From Bacteroidales bacterium (GTDB lineage: Bacteria > Bacteroidota > Bacteroidia > Bacteroidales > VadinHA17), in assembly GCA_009877105.1 (NCBI GenBank), contig WXFD01000034.1:35548-99547 (forward strand): DNA of 64,000 nucleotides. Reading direction: 5' to 3'. The notes under the pieces were generated by a model. It saw only the letters and a list, made by a program, of their open reading frames with translations, did not search any database and was not told the origin of the DNA. Numbering within the stretch: the stretch's first letter is position 1; each line of letters starts with the position of its first letter. The position numbers and the translations under genes were made by a program. Below are positions 34,354 to 43,957 of this stretch, piece by piece.

Positions 34354-34875
34354 TGATGTATCGCTATGAAGATACTTTGGCTGGGCGGGAACAGGCGGAT
34401 CAGCAGAAGGATCCATACCCATCCGCGGTCCGGGCTTATATGAAGGATTGTCACGATGATACCTTTCTCCGTGCCGGCTGAAGCCGGTCGTGTCACTCCG
34501 CCTTTTCCGCCTGTCGTGCCTGATCATTTCCTTCCGTCTTTCATCAAGCTCCCTGAGACGTGCAATCTGTTCCTTTGTAAGTTTGGAATCGAGCTCTTTT
34601 CTGAATGCATTGATATTTGATTCCAGTTCCTTCCAGAACCTGGTCTGCGTTTCACCGTTTATCCTCGCATATTTGTCAAGAATCTTTTCTATCTGTTCTT
34701 TCTGCTTTTCATCGGGTTGAATGGTCCTGTAGATCCCTTCCCTAAAATGTTCGTCGGAAAAAAAGACCCTCATCGGCTCAAGCCGGTGCAACCGTAGCTT
34801 TGCTGAGGTGAGCATCCCGATAAAAAATCCGATAATCAGGGTGATTATAACTAAAATCAGTGGTTTAAATTTCAT
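34342..34875 (-). CDS. Membrane-anchored Spy/CnrX-like periplasmic sensor or chaperone
   Basis: A 177-residue protein with one N-terminal membrane helix (residues 4-24, PLILVIITLIIGFFIG) and a periplasmic four-helix-type region. The motif LTKEQIARLRELDERRKEM near 97-115 is the LTxxQ-like signature of the Spy/CpxP/heavy-metal-resistor fold. The tail is basic and His-containing (RHDRRKRR, SRHGERYHRD) and ends in Pro/Cys residues. It lies 7 bp downstream of a small membrane protein that follows an ECF sigma gene, the same layout as CnrX in Cnr-type metal-responsive systems. A role as envelope-stress or metal sensor for the sigma factor is inferred. Confidence 0.65.
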   Translation of the reverse strand: MKFKPLILVIITLIIGFFIGMLTSAKLRLHRLEPMRVFFSDEHFREGIYRTIQPDEKQKEQIEKILDKYARINGETQTRFWKELESNINAFRKELDSKLTKEQIARLRELDERRKEMIRHDRRKRRSDTTGFSRHGERYHRDNPSYKPGPRMGMDPSADPPVPAQPKYLHSDTSSCN

Positions 34876-34882
34876 AATATAA

Positions 34883-35236
34883 TCAATATCCTGTCATTAA
34901 ACTAATTATGCTATCTGTCTCAATGTCCCCTATTCCCAGTATTGAATCGATGGACAAAGTGCCCTGTCCAAGCAATATGGAAATAAGAAGAAGGATTATG
35001 GCAGCAATGCCTGTCAATGCAACCCGGTTGAAAACCAGCCGCATATTGCTGAAGAATTCTGATTCAGCAATTCTTACGGTGCTTTCGCCGAATATCCTGT
35101 TCAGCACTGCTCCTGAAAAATCATTGCTGAATGTGTACGTAACGCCGGCTTCTTCCAGTTCCTGCATAAAACTGTCAGGCGTTTGTTCTGTTTCAAGCGC
35201 CTTTAATATGAGTCCCTTTAATTCATCAGTTTTCAT
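34883..35236 (-). CDS. Single-pass membrane protein, candidate anti-sigma factor
   Basis: A 117-residue protein with an N-terminal cytosolic part of about 70 residues (MKTDELKGLILKALETE, helical), one membrane helix (about 72-92, VALTGIAAIILLLISILLGQG) and a short outside tail. It has no zinc-binding HxxxCxxC motif. The position between an ECF sigma gene (135 bp upstream) and the Spy-like gene (7 bp downstream), and the topology, fit a CnrY-like anti-sigma factor. The assignment rests on context, not on sequence similarity. Confidence 0.55.
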   Translation of the reverse strand: MKTDELKGLILKALETEQTPDSFMQELEEAGVTYTFSNDFSGAVLNRIFGESTVRIAESEFFSNMRLVFNRVALTGIAAIILLLISILLGQGTLSIDSILGIGDIETDSIISLMTGY

Positions 35237-35370
35237 AAGCTATTAATCTTTTAAAGCATGCACTGCCTCATACGGCAGGCAGACACAATCTCAAACTGTT
35301 TCCGCTGACCGTTTTGCAACGCATGAGTTGCACGCCAGGTTTTAATTATGCAATATAAAGGCTCCATGAA

Positions 35371-35931
35371 CTACAATTTCTTCATAATGATTTTCAGTTG
35401 TTCCTGTGCCCTTGAAAGCCGTGAAAGCACGGTTCCGACAGGCAGGTCAAGAATCTCGGCGGTTTCCCTTGTGGAATATCCCTGAAGTAATCTCATGACA
35501 ACAATGATCCTGAATTTCGGATCGAGCCTCATGAGTGCCTTGTTAACAAGTTCGAGTGCATCCGATCTTTTCTCTTCATCCCCGCTTGCAAACTCAATCT
35601 CCCGCAATTCCGCATTTTCTTTCAGTGCAAACATCGACATAAACCTTTTTCTTCTGCGTATCTCATTAAGGCTAAAATTGACTGCCATCTTCTGAATATA
35701 GGTTGAAAGCCTGGCCTCACCCCTGAACTCCGGAAGTGAGTGATAGAGTTTAATGAATACTTCCTGTCCTATATCTTCCGATAAAACAGTATCACCGAGC
35801 ATCCCCTTCACCGTTCTGGCCACCATGTTCTGATAGCGGTTCACAATTTCACCAAAGGCCTGTTTATCGCCTCCAACAGACGCTTCAACAAGATCACTGT
35901 CTTCCCTGTCTTTGAAGGATTCTCTGACCAT
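35371..35931 (-). CDS. ECF-type RNA polymerase sigma factor
   Basis: A 186-residue sigma-70-family factor with region 2 (FGEIVNRYQNMVARTVKG, then EDIGQEVFIKLYHSL) and region 4 (LDPKFRIIVVMRLLQGYSTRETAEIL, then GTVLSRLSRAQEQLK). It redirects RNA polymerase to a stress or envelope regulon. The frame is open from a TTG at 35946; the ATG giving MVRESFKDRED is preferred. The two downstream genes encode a small membrane protein and a Spy-like protein and probably form its control module. It lies 87 bp after the LysM-PBP gene on the same strand. Confidence 0.93.
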   Translation of the reverse strand: MVRESFKDREDSDLVEASVGGDKQAFGEIVNRYQNMVARTVKGMLGDTVLSEDIGQEVFIKLYHSLPEFRGEARLSTYIQKMAVNFSLNEIRRRKRFMSMFALKENAELREIEFASGDEEKRSDALELVNKALMRLDPKFRIIVVMRLLQGYSTRETAEILDLPVGTVLSRLSRAQEQLKIIMKKL

Positions 35932-36018
35932 TTGACATTTAGACAAATGAAACCATTTAATTATTCCGCTTTGTTAATTCTTATTAACAAAAAAACAGGT
36001 ACCAAAATCAGCAGTCGT

Positions 36019-38037
36019 CTACTCACCAGCCTGTCCGAAGCTTACTGCATTGTTTTCCGGTATCATTTCAAGATCATAAGTGTTGGAATATCTTATAAGG
36101 AAGAGTTTTTGATTTTCAAAGCCATCATTGCTGCCTTTTCTCCTGAAGTCGAAATCGGTATGAAGCAGATCGGTATAAAGCATCCCCGGATGGGTTATGA
36201 ACTCCCTGCCGTACAAAGCCAGGCCACCCAGGAAATAGTAGGCAATGTCATATCCCTGCCAGGCATAGCTTTTCTCGGAAGGCTCCGTGAAAAATCTCTT
36301 CCTGAACCGGGATATGAAGTTTTTCACATCCTCATTGGAGTAATCAATCCAATATGGTGAATATACCATCATTCCAAGGTCAAAGAGAAATTTGGGGTCA
36401 ATATTGCTTAGTTCCCTCATTTCAGGGTATCCGAATACTTTCATGTCGAATTTTCTCGACAGGTTTCTGACTTCCATGACTGACTCGCTCATTACCGGGG
36501 CGCTTTCCGAAGCTATTACAACAATATTTCCAGTTTCAACAGATAAAGCCCTCGACAATCTCTGCGGCGAGTCGGTGCCGTATTCTGACCTGCTGTAAAA
36601 GGGCAGACTCCTGATCTTTATCAATTCATACGGATCTTTTTTATGCAATTCCGCTGAAATAATCTCCCTGAACCGTTCAATATCATTGCTTTCTTCCGGA
36701 TCTGTAGAATGAATGAGCACAATATTATGGTCCGGATATTCTGCAACCTTTCGTGCAATGGCCCTCTGGGCCACCTCAAGTGATGACCCTGCCATAAAAA
36801 GCAGCGGATTGTCGTCGAGAGGTGAATTGCTGAACAAGGGTACCGGCGAGACCACAGGAATACCCAGTTTTCCGGCATAATCTGCCACTATGGTCAGGTT
36901 CCTGGAATATACCGGCCCTATAATGAGATCCATTCCTGAGAGTGCATCGGACATGATCAGCCGGGTTATTTCAACAGTATCGCTTTTGATATCATAAGTG
37001 TGAATGTTGATATCAAGCCCAAGTGACCTCAAAGTATCCGCTGCCAGAAGGATCCCTTCATACATTTCAATGAATTCAATACTGGCGGGATAAATCCACT
37101 CTTCAGGCCTGGTAGTGCTTCTTGGATCCTTCTTTCCTTTCGGAAGTTTTAATGTATCCGCCACTGTTCTTCTGGAGTTTTCACTGAGGAAAAATGGCAG
37201 CAGCACAGCCATGTTGAAGGATCCGCTGAGGTTCCGGAACCGGACAGGTTCTTCCGGTTTCCCGGGATGAATATCAATACTATCAACTGCATTCCTGACA
37301 GTATCCGGTTCCCACTCGGTAACTACCTCCCTTTTAACAGCCTCCATTCCGGGAATCAGAATAAAATCTCCAACTTTGGGAAAACGGATATTGCGGTTGG
37401 CCCGCCTGAGCTCCTTCAATGTTATTCCGTAATCCCTTGCAATTGAGGAAAGTGTTTCTCCGCTGGTAACCCTGTGAAAGTATCCTTCAGGCTTTGTCAC
37501 GGATACAGCTTTCTCAACAACATCGGCAATCCTCCGGGGAATTGCGATTTCAGAACCCAGTGTTATCCTTGTAATATCCAGTCCCGGATTGGCATCGATA
37601 ATTTCCTGTTCGGTGACCTGGTATTTTTTTGACAAATAATAAACAGTTTCTCCTTTACCAAGAATGTGATATATGAACTTCCCTTCGTCATGAATGACAT
37701 GGCGGTAAGGCACGGGTTGTTCCACCGGCATTGTCCCGACGATCCTCACAGGGATCCTCAAGCTCATTCCTTCCTTAAGAATGGCTCCTGCCGCCGGATT
37801 CTCATGAGCCAGCTGTTCAACGGTAATTCCGTATGCCCTGGAAATGGAATATGCCGTTTCTCCCTTTCGGACAATATGAATATAATAAGTCTCTCCGCCG
37901 ATCACTGCCTTATCCTTAGATCTTTCAACCGGAACCTGTGCGTTTGCCCGACCTGCGGTAAATGAAAGGACAATGACTGTAAGAAACGCTGTGGCGGTTA
38001 ACAGTACTGATAAGACCTTTCTTCTGAAAACTATCAT
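36019..38037 (-). CDS. Triple-LysM plus periplasmic-binding-protein (PBP1) fusion
   Basis: A 672-residue secreted protein. The signal peptide (MIVFRRKVLSVLL to GRANAQ) is followed by three LysM domains (about 40-90, 105-155 and 175-220; cores GETAYSISRAYGI, GETVYYLSKKYQV, GETLSSIARDYGI) that bind peptidoglycan glycan strands. The remaining 400 residues form a type-1 periplasmic-binding fold (NMAVLLPFFLSENS, DLIIGPVYSRNL, YPDHNIVLIHSTDPEES). The frame is open upstream into purC; ATGs at 38073 and 38058 are alternatives. The architecture recurs in Bacteroidota. No transporter is nearby, so it may be a wall-tethered ligand sensor. Confidence 0.88.
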   Translation of the reverse strand: MIVFRRKVLSVLLTATAFLTVIVLSFTAGRANAQVPVERSKDKAVIGGETYYIHIVRKGETAYSISRAYGITVEQLAHENPAAGAILKEGMSLRIPVRIVGTMPVEQPVPYRHVIHDEGKFIYHILGKGETVYYLSKKYQVTEQEIIDANPGLDITRITLGSEIAIPRRIADVVEKAVSVTKPEGYFHRVTSGETLSSIARDYGITLKELRRANRNIRFPKVGDFILIPGMEAVKREVVTEWEPDTVRNAVDSIDIHPGKPEEPVRFRNLSGSFNMAVLLPFFLSENSRRTVADTLKLPKGKKDPRSTTRPEEWIYPASIEFIEMYEGILLAADTLRSLGLDINIHTYDIKSDTVEITRLIMSDALSGMDLIIGPVYSRNLTIVADYAGKLGIPVVSPVPLFSNSPLDDNPLLFMAGSSLEVAQRAIARKVAEYPDHNIVLIHSTDPEESNDIERFREIISAELHKKDPYELIKIRSLPFYSRSEYGTDSPQRLSRALSVETGNIVVIASESAPVMSESVMEVRNLSRKFDMKVFGYPEMRELSNIDPKFLFDLGMMVYSPYWIDYSNEDVKNFISRFRKRFFTEPSEKSYAWQGYDIAYYFLGGLALYGREFITHPGMLYTDLLHTDFDFRRKGSNDGFENQKLFLIRYSNTYDLEMIPENNAVSFGQAGE

Positions 38038-38090
38038 GCAAAAAAAACTTCCCGTCATACTATTATTAATCATTTTTCTTTTCTGAATGA

Positions 38091-39047
38091 TCACAGGCCG
38101 AAGCTTTTCAGAAATCCGGTGCAATTTCCTTCAATTCTTGCCCTGACATCAGTTATATCAGAGGGTTCAAATTTTTCACCAGTGATCCTTTCATAAAGTT
38201 CAATATATCTTTCTGAAACCTGTTTAACAAAATCGTCTGTCATACGGGGGATCTTTTGTCCCTTTTCCCCCCGGAATCCTCTCTCCATGAGCCATTCACG
38301 TACAAATTCCTTTGACAGCTGTTTCTGGGGAAGGCCTCTTTCAAACCGGTCCTGGTATTCATCTGCATAAAAATATCGGGCGGAATCAGGTGTATGGACC
38401 TCATCAATAAGCATAACCTGCCCGTCCAAGTTCCCGAATTCATATTTTGCATCAACAAGAATCAGGCCATGGTCCGCGGCAATTTCCGCCCCCCTGATGA
38501 AAACCTGCTGTGCATAATTTTCAATAAGCTGGTATTCTTCCCCGCTTATAAGCCCTCTTCTTATTATTTCAGAAGGCAGAATGTCTTCATCATGTGTTCC
38601 CTGCTCCGCTTTCGTGGTAGGAGTAACAATGGGAACAGGAAACCTCTGATGTTCCCTCATTCCGTCAGGGAGCCTGATCCCACATATTTCCCTGGTGCCG
38701 GCTTTGTACAGGCGCCATGAACTGCCTGTGAGATGCGCCCTGACAATCATTTCCACAGGATAGGGCCTGCATTTGTGGCCGAATGTGACTGCCGGGTCTG
38801 GTGTTGCAATTTTCCAGTTGGGAACAATATCGGCCGTGGCATCCAGGAATTTTCCCGCAATCTGGTTCAACACCTGACCCTTGTATGGGATCCCTCTTGG
38901 AAGAACCACATCAAAGGCAGAGATCCTGTCTGACACTACCATAAGCAGATATTTGTCACAAATATTGTACACATCCCTTACTTTTCCCCGGTACTTGCCT
39001 GTCTGCCCCAGGAATTTAAAGTCTGAGTCTGTAATGGTCTGGGTCAT
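38091..39047 (-). CDS. purC: Phosphoribosylaminoimidazole-succinocarboxamide synthase
   Basis: SAICAR synthetase, which couples CAIR and aspartate with ATP in purine synthesis. The 318 residues are of the longer, yeast-like type. Motifs include GKVRDVYNI (about 19-27), [19 protein letters not shown] (about 39-57), [11 protein letters not shown] (about 103-113) and the LVDAKYEFG substrate/Mg segment near 194-202. It lies 88 bp downstream of the phoH-like gene and 53 bp before the LysM-PBP start, so the three may be co-transcribed; a phoH-purC neighbourhood recurs in Bacteroidota as far as I recall. Confidence 0.96.
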   Translation of the reverse strand: MTQTITDSDFKFLGQTGKYRGKVRDVYNICDKYLLMVVSDRISAFDVVLPRGIPYKGQVLNQIAGKFLDATADIVPNWKIATPDPAVTFGHKCRPYPVEMIVRAHLTGSSWRLYKAGTREICGIRLPDGMREHQRFPVPIVTPTTKAEQGTHDEDILPSEIIRRGLISGEEYQLIENYAQQVFIRGAEIAADHGLILVDAKYEFGNLDGQVMLIDEVHTPDSARYFYADEYQDRFERGLPQKQLSKEFVREWLMERGFRGEKGQKIPRMTDDFVKQVSERYIELYERITGEKFEPSDITDVRARIEGNCTGFLKSFGL

Positions 39048-39135
39048 AATCTGCTAAAATCTGCCCGACAGCACTCCGCAACAGGCGGGCGAGCATGAGA
39101 AGATGTATCCTTCATGCCTCCGGCCTGAAAAAGGA

Positions 39136-40104
39136 TCAGCTGTTACTGTTTTTATCTCCGTTTTCCTCATTCTCATAGGCCTTTACTATTTTCTTCACCA
39201 GCCGGTGCCTTACAATATCCCTTTCATCAAACCTGATAACCGATATCCCCTCGATGTTTGCAAGTATTCTCATGGCCTGAAGGAGTCCTGACTCATTTTT
39301 CTTTGGCAGATCTATCTGCGTCGTGTCTCCGGTCATTATGAATTTGGAGTTTATTCCCATCCTGGTAAGAAACATCTTAAGCTGACTTATTGTTGCATTC
39401 TGGGCCTCGTCGAGTATGACAAAGGCATTTTCAAGGGTCCGGCCCCTCATAAATGCCAGTGGTGCAATCTGGATGGTACCGTCCTCAAGCCATGTCTCAA
39501 GCTTCTTGAATGGTATCATGTCATGAAGTGCGTCATAAAGCGGCTGAAGGTAAGGGTCAAGCTTTTCCTTCATATCGCCCGGAAGAAAACCCAGCCTCTC
39601 CCCTGCTTCAACGGCAGGACGGGCAAGAATGATCTTCTTGACTTCCCTGTCCCGTAGCGCCCTCACAGCCAGGGCAATTGACGTATAAGTCTTTCCGGTC
39701 CCGGCAGGACCTTCTGCAATGATCAGGTCGTTTGTCCGGTAATCATTCACCAGGAGCAGCTGGTTTACTGTTCTGGCCCTTATCGGCCTGCCGCTTGTAC
39801 CAAAAACGATCACATTCTCAAATTCACCGGTGGCAGCCGACTTCATATGATCCCTGTCAAACAAATATTTCTCAAGATCATGCTCCTCAAGCCTGTGATA
39901 CTTCCTGTAATATTCAACCAGCTCATTGAATCTTTCTGCGAACAAAGTTATTTCCGTCTCCTCTCCCACGCATTTTAGCTCATTGCCCCTTGCAATGATT
40001 TTAAGTTTTGGGAAAAAACCCCGGATTTTGTCGAGAAGTGCATTGTTTGCACCATAAAAAACCACAGGATCAATATCTTCGAGAAATATTACAACTTCTG
40101 TCAT
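39136..40104 (-). CDS. PhoH-like ATPase
   Basis: A 322-residue cytosolic P-loop ATPase of the PhoH/YbeZ type, often linked to RNA metabolism. An N-terminal KH-like part (about 1-100) precedes the ATPase with Walker A EGPAGTGKTYTS (about 130-141) and Walker B VILDEAQNAT (about 229-238). The signature KIILARPAVEAGERLGFLPGD lies between. It is divergent from the SAM hydrolase gene. In many phyla YbeY is encoded next to YbeZ, but no YbeY-like gene is seen here. Confidence 0.95.
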   Translation of the reverse strand: MTEVVIFLEDIDPVVFYGANNALLDKIRGFFPKLKIIARGNELKCVGEETEITLFAERFNELVEYYRKYHRLEEHDLEKYLFDRDHMKSAATGEFENVIVFGTSGRPIRARTVNQLLLVNDYRTNDLIIAEGPAGTGKTYTSIALAVRALRDREVKKIILARPAVEAGERLGFLPGDMKEKLDPYLQPLYDALHDMIPFKKLETWLEDGTIQIAPLAFMRGRTLENAFVILDEAQNATISQLKMFLTRMGINSKFIMTGDTTQIDLPKKNESGLLQAMRILANIEGISVIRFDERDIVRHRLVKKIVKAYENEENGDKNSNS

Positions 40105-40209
40105 TAATAGTTAAGATGCTAGCCCGCAACCGGAAAAATGATCTTCTGAAGCAACAAAGTAAGCTTATTTTTTCTTTATAAGATTATCTTTGTCGTAAGT
40201 TTTTTCCAG

Positions 40210-41004
40210 ATGCCGGTAATAACATTAACAACCGAATGGAGACCCGATGATATTTACAATGGTATCATTAAAGGCAAACTATGCAGTTTGTGTCCTGGCA
40301 CACCAATAATCGACAATGCCGGTTCAATTCAGCCTTTCAATATTTCCCATGCGGCATTTATTGTAAGAAATACTTTTCTGAACTATCCGTCGGGATCGAT
40401 CCATATTTTATGTGTGCATTCTGAAGCACACAGGAATGAGGAGTATCTTGCAGTGAAATCAAAAGGTCATTATTTCATAGGCACCGACAACGGGATTTTT
40501 TATCTGATACTGAATTCCGAACCGGATGAAGTTGTCAGGATCGACCGGGGCGGAGCAAATGATGAACTGGATCTTTTTGCAAGAACGGCAGCGGGCATCT
40601 GTGCGGGAAAAAAACTTTCACAACTTGGAAGCTCCCCCGGCCAGATAAGTGAAAGGCTGCCCATAAGGGCAACAATTGACAGGGATAACATTATCGGAAG
40701 CATTATTTTCATCGATTCGTACGGTAATGCAATATCAAATATAACACGTGAAGTGTTCTACCGTGTTTTTGCAGGTAAAGAATTCAGGATCCTGGTACAA
40801 AGCAACAAAAACTTCACTGAGCATATATCTGAAACGTACAACGACGTTCCTGCAGGTGAATTACTTGCCAGATTCAATATACTCGACCTTCTTGAAATTG
40901 CAATAAACGGCGACAATGTTTCAGAACTGCTGAGCCTCAGTACAGGTTCCACCATAAGAATCGACAATATTAACAAGCCGGCGCAGCCCAATCAGCTGCT
41001 TTAA
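40210..41004 (+). CDS. SAM hydrolase/chlorinase-fold protein (DUF62)
   Basis: A 264-residue protein of the S-adenosyl-L-methionine hydroxide adenosyltransferase family, related to fluorinase and chlorinase; family members split SAM into adenosine and methionine. Recognisable segments are IHILCVHS near the substrate site (about 60-67), GHYFIGTDNGIFYL (about 79-92) and the C-terminal FIDSYGNAISNITREVF. A D-x-Y/H motif of halogenases is not evident, so a hydrolase is more likely. A -7 box TATCTTTG lies at 40185-40192. mazG starts 9 bp after its stop. Confidence 0.9.
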   Translation: MPVITLTTEWRPDDIYNGIIKGKLCSLCPGTPIIDNAGSIQPFNISHAAFIVRNTFLNYPSGSIHILCVHSEAHRNEEYLAVKSKGHYFIGTDNGIFYLILNSEPDEVVRIDRGGANDELDLFARTAAGICAGKKLSQLGSSPGQISERLPIRATIDRDNIIGSIIFIDSYGNAISNITREVFYRVFAGKEFRILVQSNKNFTEHISETYNDVPAGELLARFNILDLLEIAINGDNVSELLSLSTGSTIRIDNINKPAQPNQLL

Positions 41005-41013
41005 AAGATAAAT

Positions 41014-41823
41014 ATGACTGCAGACAGGGAAAAAGCATGTGAGGAGTTCAGGAGACTGCTTGATATCATGGACGAATTGAGGGAAAAATGTCCGTGGGAT
41101 AAAAAACAAACCAATGAGAGCCTGAGAAAGCTGACCATAGAGGAAACCTACGAGCTTGCAGATGCAATATTATCCGGAAACGATGAGGGTATCAGGAAAG
41201 AGCTGGGTGATCTTATGCTCCACATAGTATTCTATGCGAAAATTGGTCGCGAAAGAAACCTTTTTTCGATGGCCGATGTGCTGAACGGTATCAATCAGAA
41301 ACTTATATACAGGCATCCGCATGTTTTCTCAGATGTAACCGTTTCTGATTCTGCCGAGGTCGAAAAGAACTGGGAACATCTCAAGATAAAAGAGGATGAA
41401 TTGCAGAAACCGGTACTGTCGGGAGTTCCCTCTTCCCTTCCTGCCATAATAAAAGCCAACAGGATCCAGGAAAAGGTGAGAGGCGTTGGATTTGACTGGG
41501 AAAAGCGGGAACAGATATGGGATAAGATACTGGAGGAGCTGACTGAACTCAAAAAAGAAATCGACAATCGTTCCACTGCAGGCATTGAATCAGAACTTGG
41601 CGACCTCCTGTTTTCAATCATCAATGCATCAAGACTTTACGACATTGATCCGGAGGCTGCCCTGGAAAAGACAAACAGGAAATTCATAAAACGCTTCAAT
41701 TATCTGGAAAAGAAAACAATTGCAAAAGGGATTTCCCTGCATGGCATGAGCCTTGACAAGATGAATGAGATCTGGGAAGAAGCTAAAAAGAATGATCAGG
41801 AAGATCATTTGGAAAACCTGTAA
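41014..41823 (+). CDS. mazG: Nucleoside triphosphate pyrophosphohydrolase MazG
   Basis: A 269-residue two-domain all-alpha NTP pyrophosphatase that removes non-canonical or excess NTPs as NMP and PPi. Domain 1 has CPWDKKQT near 27-34 and the metal-binding EETYELADAI (about 45-54) with KELGDLMLH (about 66-74). Domain 2 has VGFDWEKREQIWDKILEEL and ELGDLLFSIINASR. Length is normal. It follows the SAM hydrolase gene by 9 bp, and its last 19 bp overlap the convergent agmatinase gene. Confidence 0.96.
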   Translation: MTADREKACEEFRRLLDIMDELREKCPWDKKQTNESLRKLTIEETYELADAILSGNDEGIRKELGDLMLHIVFYAKIGRERNLFSMADVLNGINQKLIYRHPHVFSDVTVSDSAEVEKNWEHLKIKEDELQKPVLSGVPSSLPAIIKANRIQEKVRGVGFDWEKREQIWDKILEELTELKKEIDNRSTAGIESELGDLLFSIINASRLYDIDPEAALEKTNRKFIKRFNYLEKKTIAKGISLHGMSLDKMNEIWEEAKKNDQEDHLENL

Positions 41824-42659
41824 CTCAGAAGCTGGTAAATTATCCTGGCTGCAACAAAATCAGGAGCTTTGTTTGAGGATGAAGGGCAAAGTTCAACGAC
41901 ATCGAAACCGATAACATTCCTGCATGACACTACATCGCGCAGGAAATGCATTATCTCAAAATAACCGGGGCCGCCCGGTTCAGGGGTACCTGTCGACGGG
42001 ATAAGGGAAGGATCAAAGACGTCAAGATCGACCGTTATATATACATTTTCTGTAAGTTTGTCCAGTGCCCTGGAATACAGGCTCTTGTCATAATAAAGAT
42101 CATGGGCAAAAAATATCCGGTCCATGTCGGCAATCTTTCTTTCCCCGGCTGACATGCTCCGGATGCCTGTCTGGACCAGGGAGGCATATTCCCTGGCCCG
42201 GGCCATTACACACGCGTGATTGTACCGCGATCCTTCATATTCATCCCGCAGATCAGAATGAGCGTCAAGCTGTAGTACCGACAAGTTATCATACCTGCAT
42301 GAAAAGGCTTTTATCGCACCAATACTTACAGTATGGTTTCCTCCGACAATTACGGGGAACTTTCCGTCGTCAATAATGGATAATACCTGATTGAAAACAG
42401 CATCAACAAGTTTTTCAGGAGTTTCTTCCTCCGTTACCGGGTCAACCGTATGAATTCCCAAAAGATGCACCTCCGAGGAAGTCTCGGCATCATAGAACTC
42501 GAGATTCGCCGAAGCCTCCATTATGGCAGCGGGTCCCTTATCCGCACCTCTCATCCAGGTGCTTGTCTTATCATACGGGACAGGTACAATGATAATCCCT
42601 GATCCGGAATAATCATAAACAACCTCTTCGCCTCCGAAATTCGGGCAACTACGGCTCAT
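41805..42659 (-). CDS. speB: Agmatinase / ureohydrolase
   Basis: Manganese ureohydrolase that probably converts agmatine to putrescine and urea. The 284 residues match agmatinases. Metal ligands are visible in GGNHTVS (His; the usual GGDHS has Asp before His), QLDAHSDLRD (Asp-His-Asp) and TVDLDVFDPS (Asp-x-Asp). The SRYNHACVMARA loop is typical for agmatine binding. The arginase alternative cannot be excluded from sequence. It overlaps DUF5606 by 4 bp (ATGA) at its start and mazG at its end, and is last in the nusB-yajC operon. Confidence 0.88.
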   Translation of the reverse strand: MSRSCPNFGGEEVVYDYSGSGIIIVPVPYDKTSTWMRGADKGPAAIMEASANLEFYDAETSSEVHLLGIHTVDPVTEEETPEKLVDAVFNQVLSIIDDGKFPVIVGGNHTVSIGAIKAFSCRYDNLSVLQLDAHSDLRDEYEGSRYNHACVMARAREYASLVQTGIRSMSAGERKIADMDRIFFAHDLYYDKSLYSRALDKLTENVYITVDLDVFDPSLIPSTGTPEPGGPGYFEIMHFLRDVVSCRNVIGFDVVELCPSSSNKAPDFVAARIIYQLLSYRFSK

Positions 42660-43156
42660 TCCCCATCTTTTTCCTTCTTGTTCCCGGCTTCCCCGGCTGA
42701 ATTTCCTTCCCCGGCAGCTTTTTCTTCAGCAGCGGCTGCATCAGCACCCTCACCGGAAGCTGGTTCAGGCTCTTCGGGAATAAGCAGGTTTTTACGCTGC
42801 AGGATATTATACCACATTATAACTTTCCTGATATCGCTGTTGTAGACTTTATCCTTCGAATAATCAGGCACAATTTCCCTGAAGTATGCCCTCAGGGTTT
42901 CAGGATCTGATTTGGGATCTATTGCCTCACCACCATTCTCCTTTTCGTAAATCCTGTCAAACACCTTTCCCAGAGGCATATCTTCACTGTCAGTGAAAAC
43001 GGATATTTCCTCAAGGGAGCTGACACGGGCTGAACTGAAAGCACTGCTTCTTTTGCCTGTTTCAAGATGCTCCACGATCATCGAATTCTTTCCCTGGGCA
43101 ATAAACCTGAAAAGTCCCTGCTGACCAGAGATCGCTACAATATCCTTTAAAACCAT
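42656..43156 (-). CDS. DUF5606 family protein
   Basis: A 166-residue protein conserved in Bacteroidota. It starts MVLKDIVAISGQQGLFRFIA, an SH3-like beta barrel of about 70 residues, followed by a helical part (DPETLRAYFREIVPDYSKDKVY, then SDIRKVIMWYNIL). The last 40 residues are a low-complexity Glu/Ala/Gly tail that is probably disordered. The function is not known. It is coupled to the agmatinase gene by an ATGA overlap and lies 66 bp after the TerB/DnaJ gene. Confidence 0.88.
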   Translation of the reverse strand: MVLKDIVAISGQQGLFRFIAQGKNSMIVEHLETGKRSSAFSSARVSSLEEISVFTDSEDMPLGKVFDRIYEKENGGEAIDPKSDPETLRAYFREIVPDYSKDKVYNSDIRKVIMWYNILQRKNLLIPEEPEPASGEGADAAAAEEKAAGEGNSAGEAGNKKEKDGE

Positions 43157-43222
43157 ATAGCTGTTGTTTTGTGGGTGAAATAAATCCAGTTCAAAAAATG
43201 ATTCCTTTTATATTTATCAATA

Positions 43223-43951
43223 TTAAATGATATTCCGCTCCTTTTTTATTCTTTCGTATGCTTCATTGACCTTTTTAAATTTTTCTTCAGCAACCTTTTT
43301 AAATTCTTCTCCCAGATGACTCACTTTATCGGGATGATATTTCATTGCCATTTTCCTGAAAGCTTTTTTAATCTCGTCATCCGTTGCGCCAGGATCAATT
43401 TCCAGTATCTTGTAAGCCGAGTCGGTTTCAGGCACGAACATGTTTTTTATTGATTTGAAGTCCGAGCCGCTGATGCCCAGGTACCCCGACATTCTTTCAA
43501 TTGCTTCAAGTTCGACGGGGTGGACTGCTGCATCTGAAACTGATATATTGAACAGCAGGTGAATAAGCTGCAATCTCGATGAATAATCCATGTTCCTGTT
43601 TATCTGCAAGCAAACATCCCTCACAGGGATATCCTGTTTCAGTATATCTCTCAGCATCCTTAGTGCCTCACGTGCCGATTCAGGTCCGAATTGCCTTAGA
43701 AAAAACTGCTTGACAAAGTCAAGTTCGGCTTTCACCACTTTTCCGTCGGCTTTCATCATCGCTGCGATAAGGACCAGGAGGCTGACACTGAAATCACCCC
43801 TTGCCGTTTGACGCTGCGGCTGCGTGTAAGTCACCTGGCCTGATACAGTGCTGTCTACCATCGAACCGACCAGAAACCCGAGAAGTGCACCGATGGGGCC
43901 GCCCATAACGAAACCAAGTCCTCCTCCTATCCATTTTGCAAATCTGCCCAT
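43223..43951 (-). CDS. DjlA-like membrane co-chaperone (TerB plus J domain)
   Basis: A 242-residue protein with a glycine-rich hydrophobic N-terminus ([23 protein letters not shown], about 9-31, probably membrane-inserted), a TerB-like helical domain (about 53-155) and a C-terminal J domain (about 175-240) with the HPD motif in [12 protein letters not shown]. It stimulates DnaK ATPase activity at the membrane in the characterised DjlA family. It follows coaE by 6 bp and is part of the nusB operon. Confidence 0.9.
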   Translation of the reverse strand: MGRFAKWIGGGLGFVMGGPIGALLGFLVGSMVDSTVSGQVTYTQPQRQTARGDFSVSLLVLIAAMMKADGKVVKAELDFVKQFFLRQFGPESAREALRMLRDILKQDIPVRDVCLQINRNMDYSSRLQLIHLLFNISVSDAAVHPVELEAIERMSGYLGISGSDFKSIKNMFVPETDSAYKILEIDPGATDDEIKKAFRKMAMKYHPDKVSHLGEEFKKVAEEKFKKVNEAYERIKKERNII

Positions 43952-43957
43952 AACTTT

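Noticed and set aside
34883..35236. Zinc-type anti-sigma (ZAS) factor
   Set aside because: There is no HxxxCxxC motif; the anti-sigma idea rests on context and topology only and is reported with that limit.
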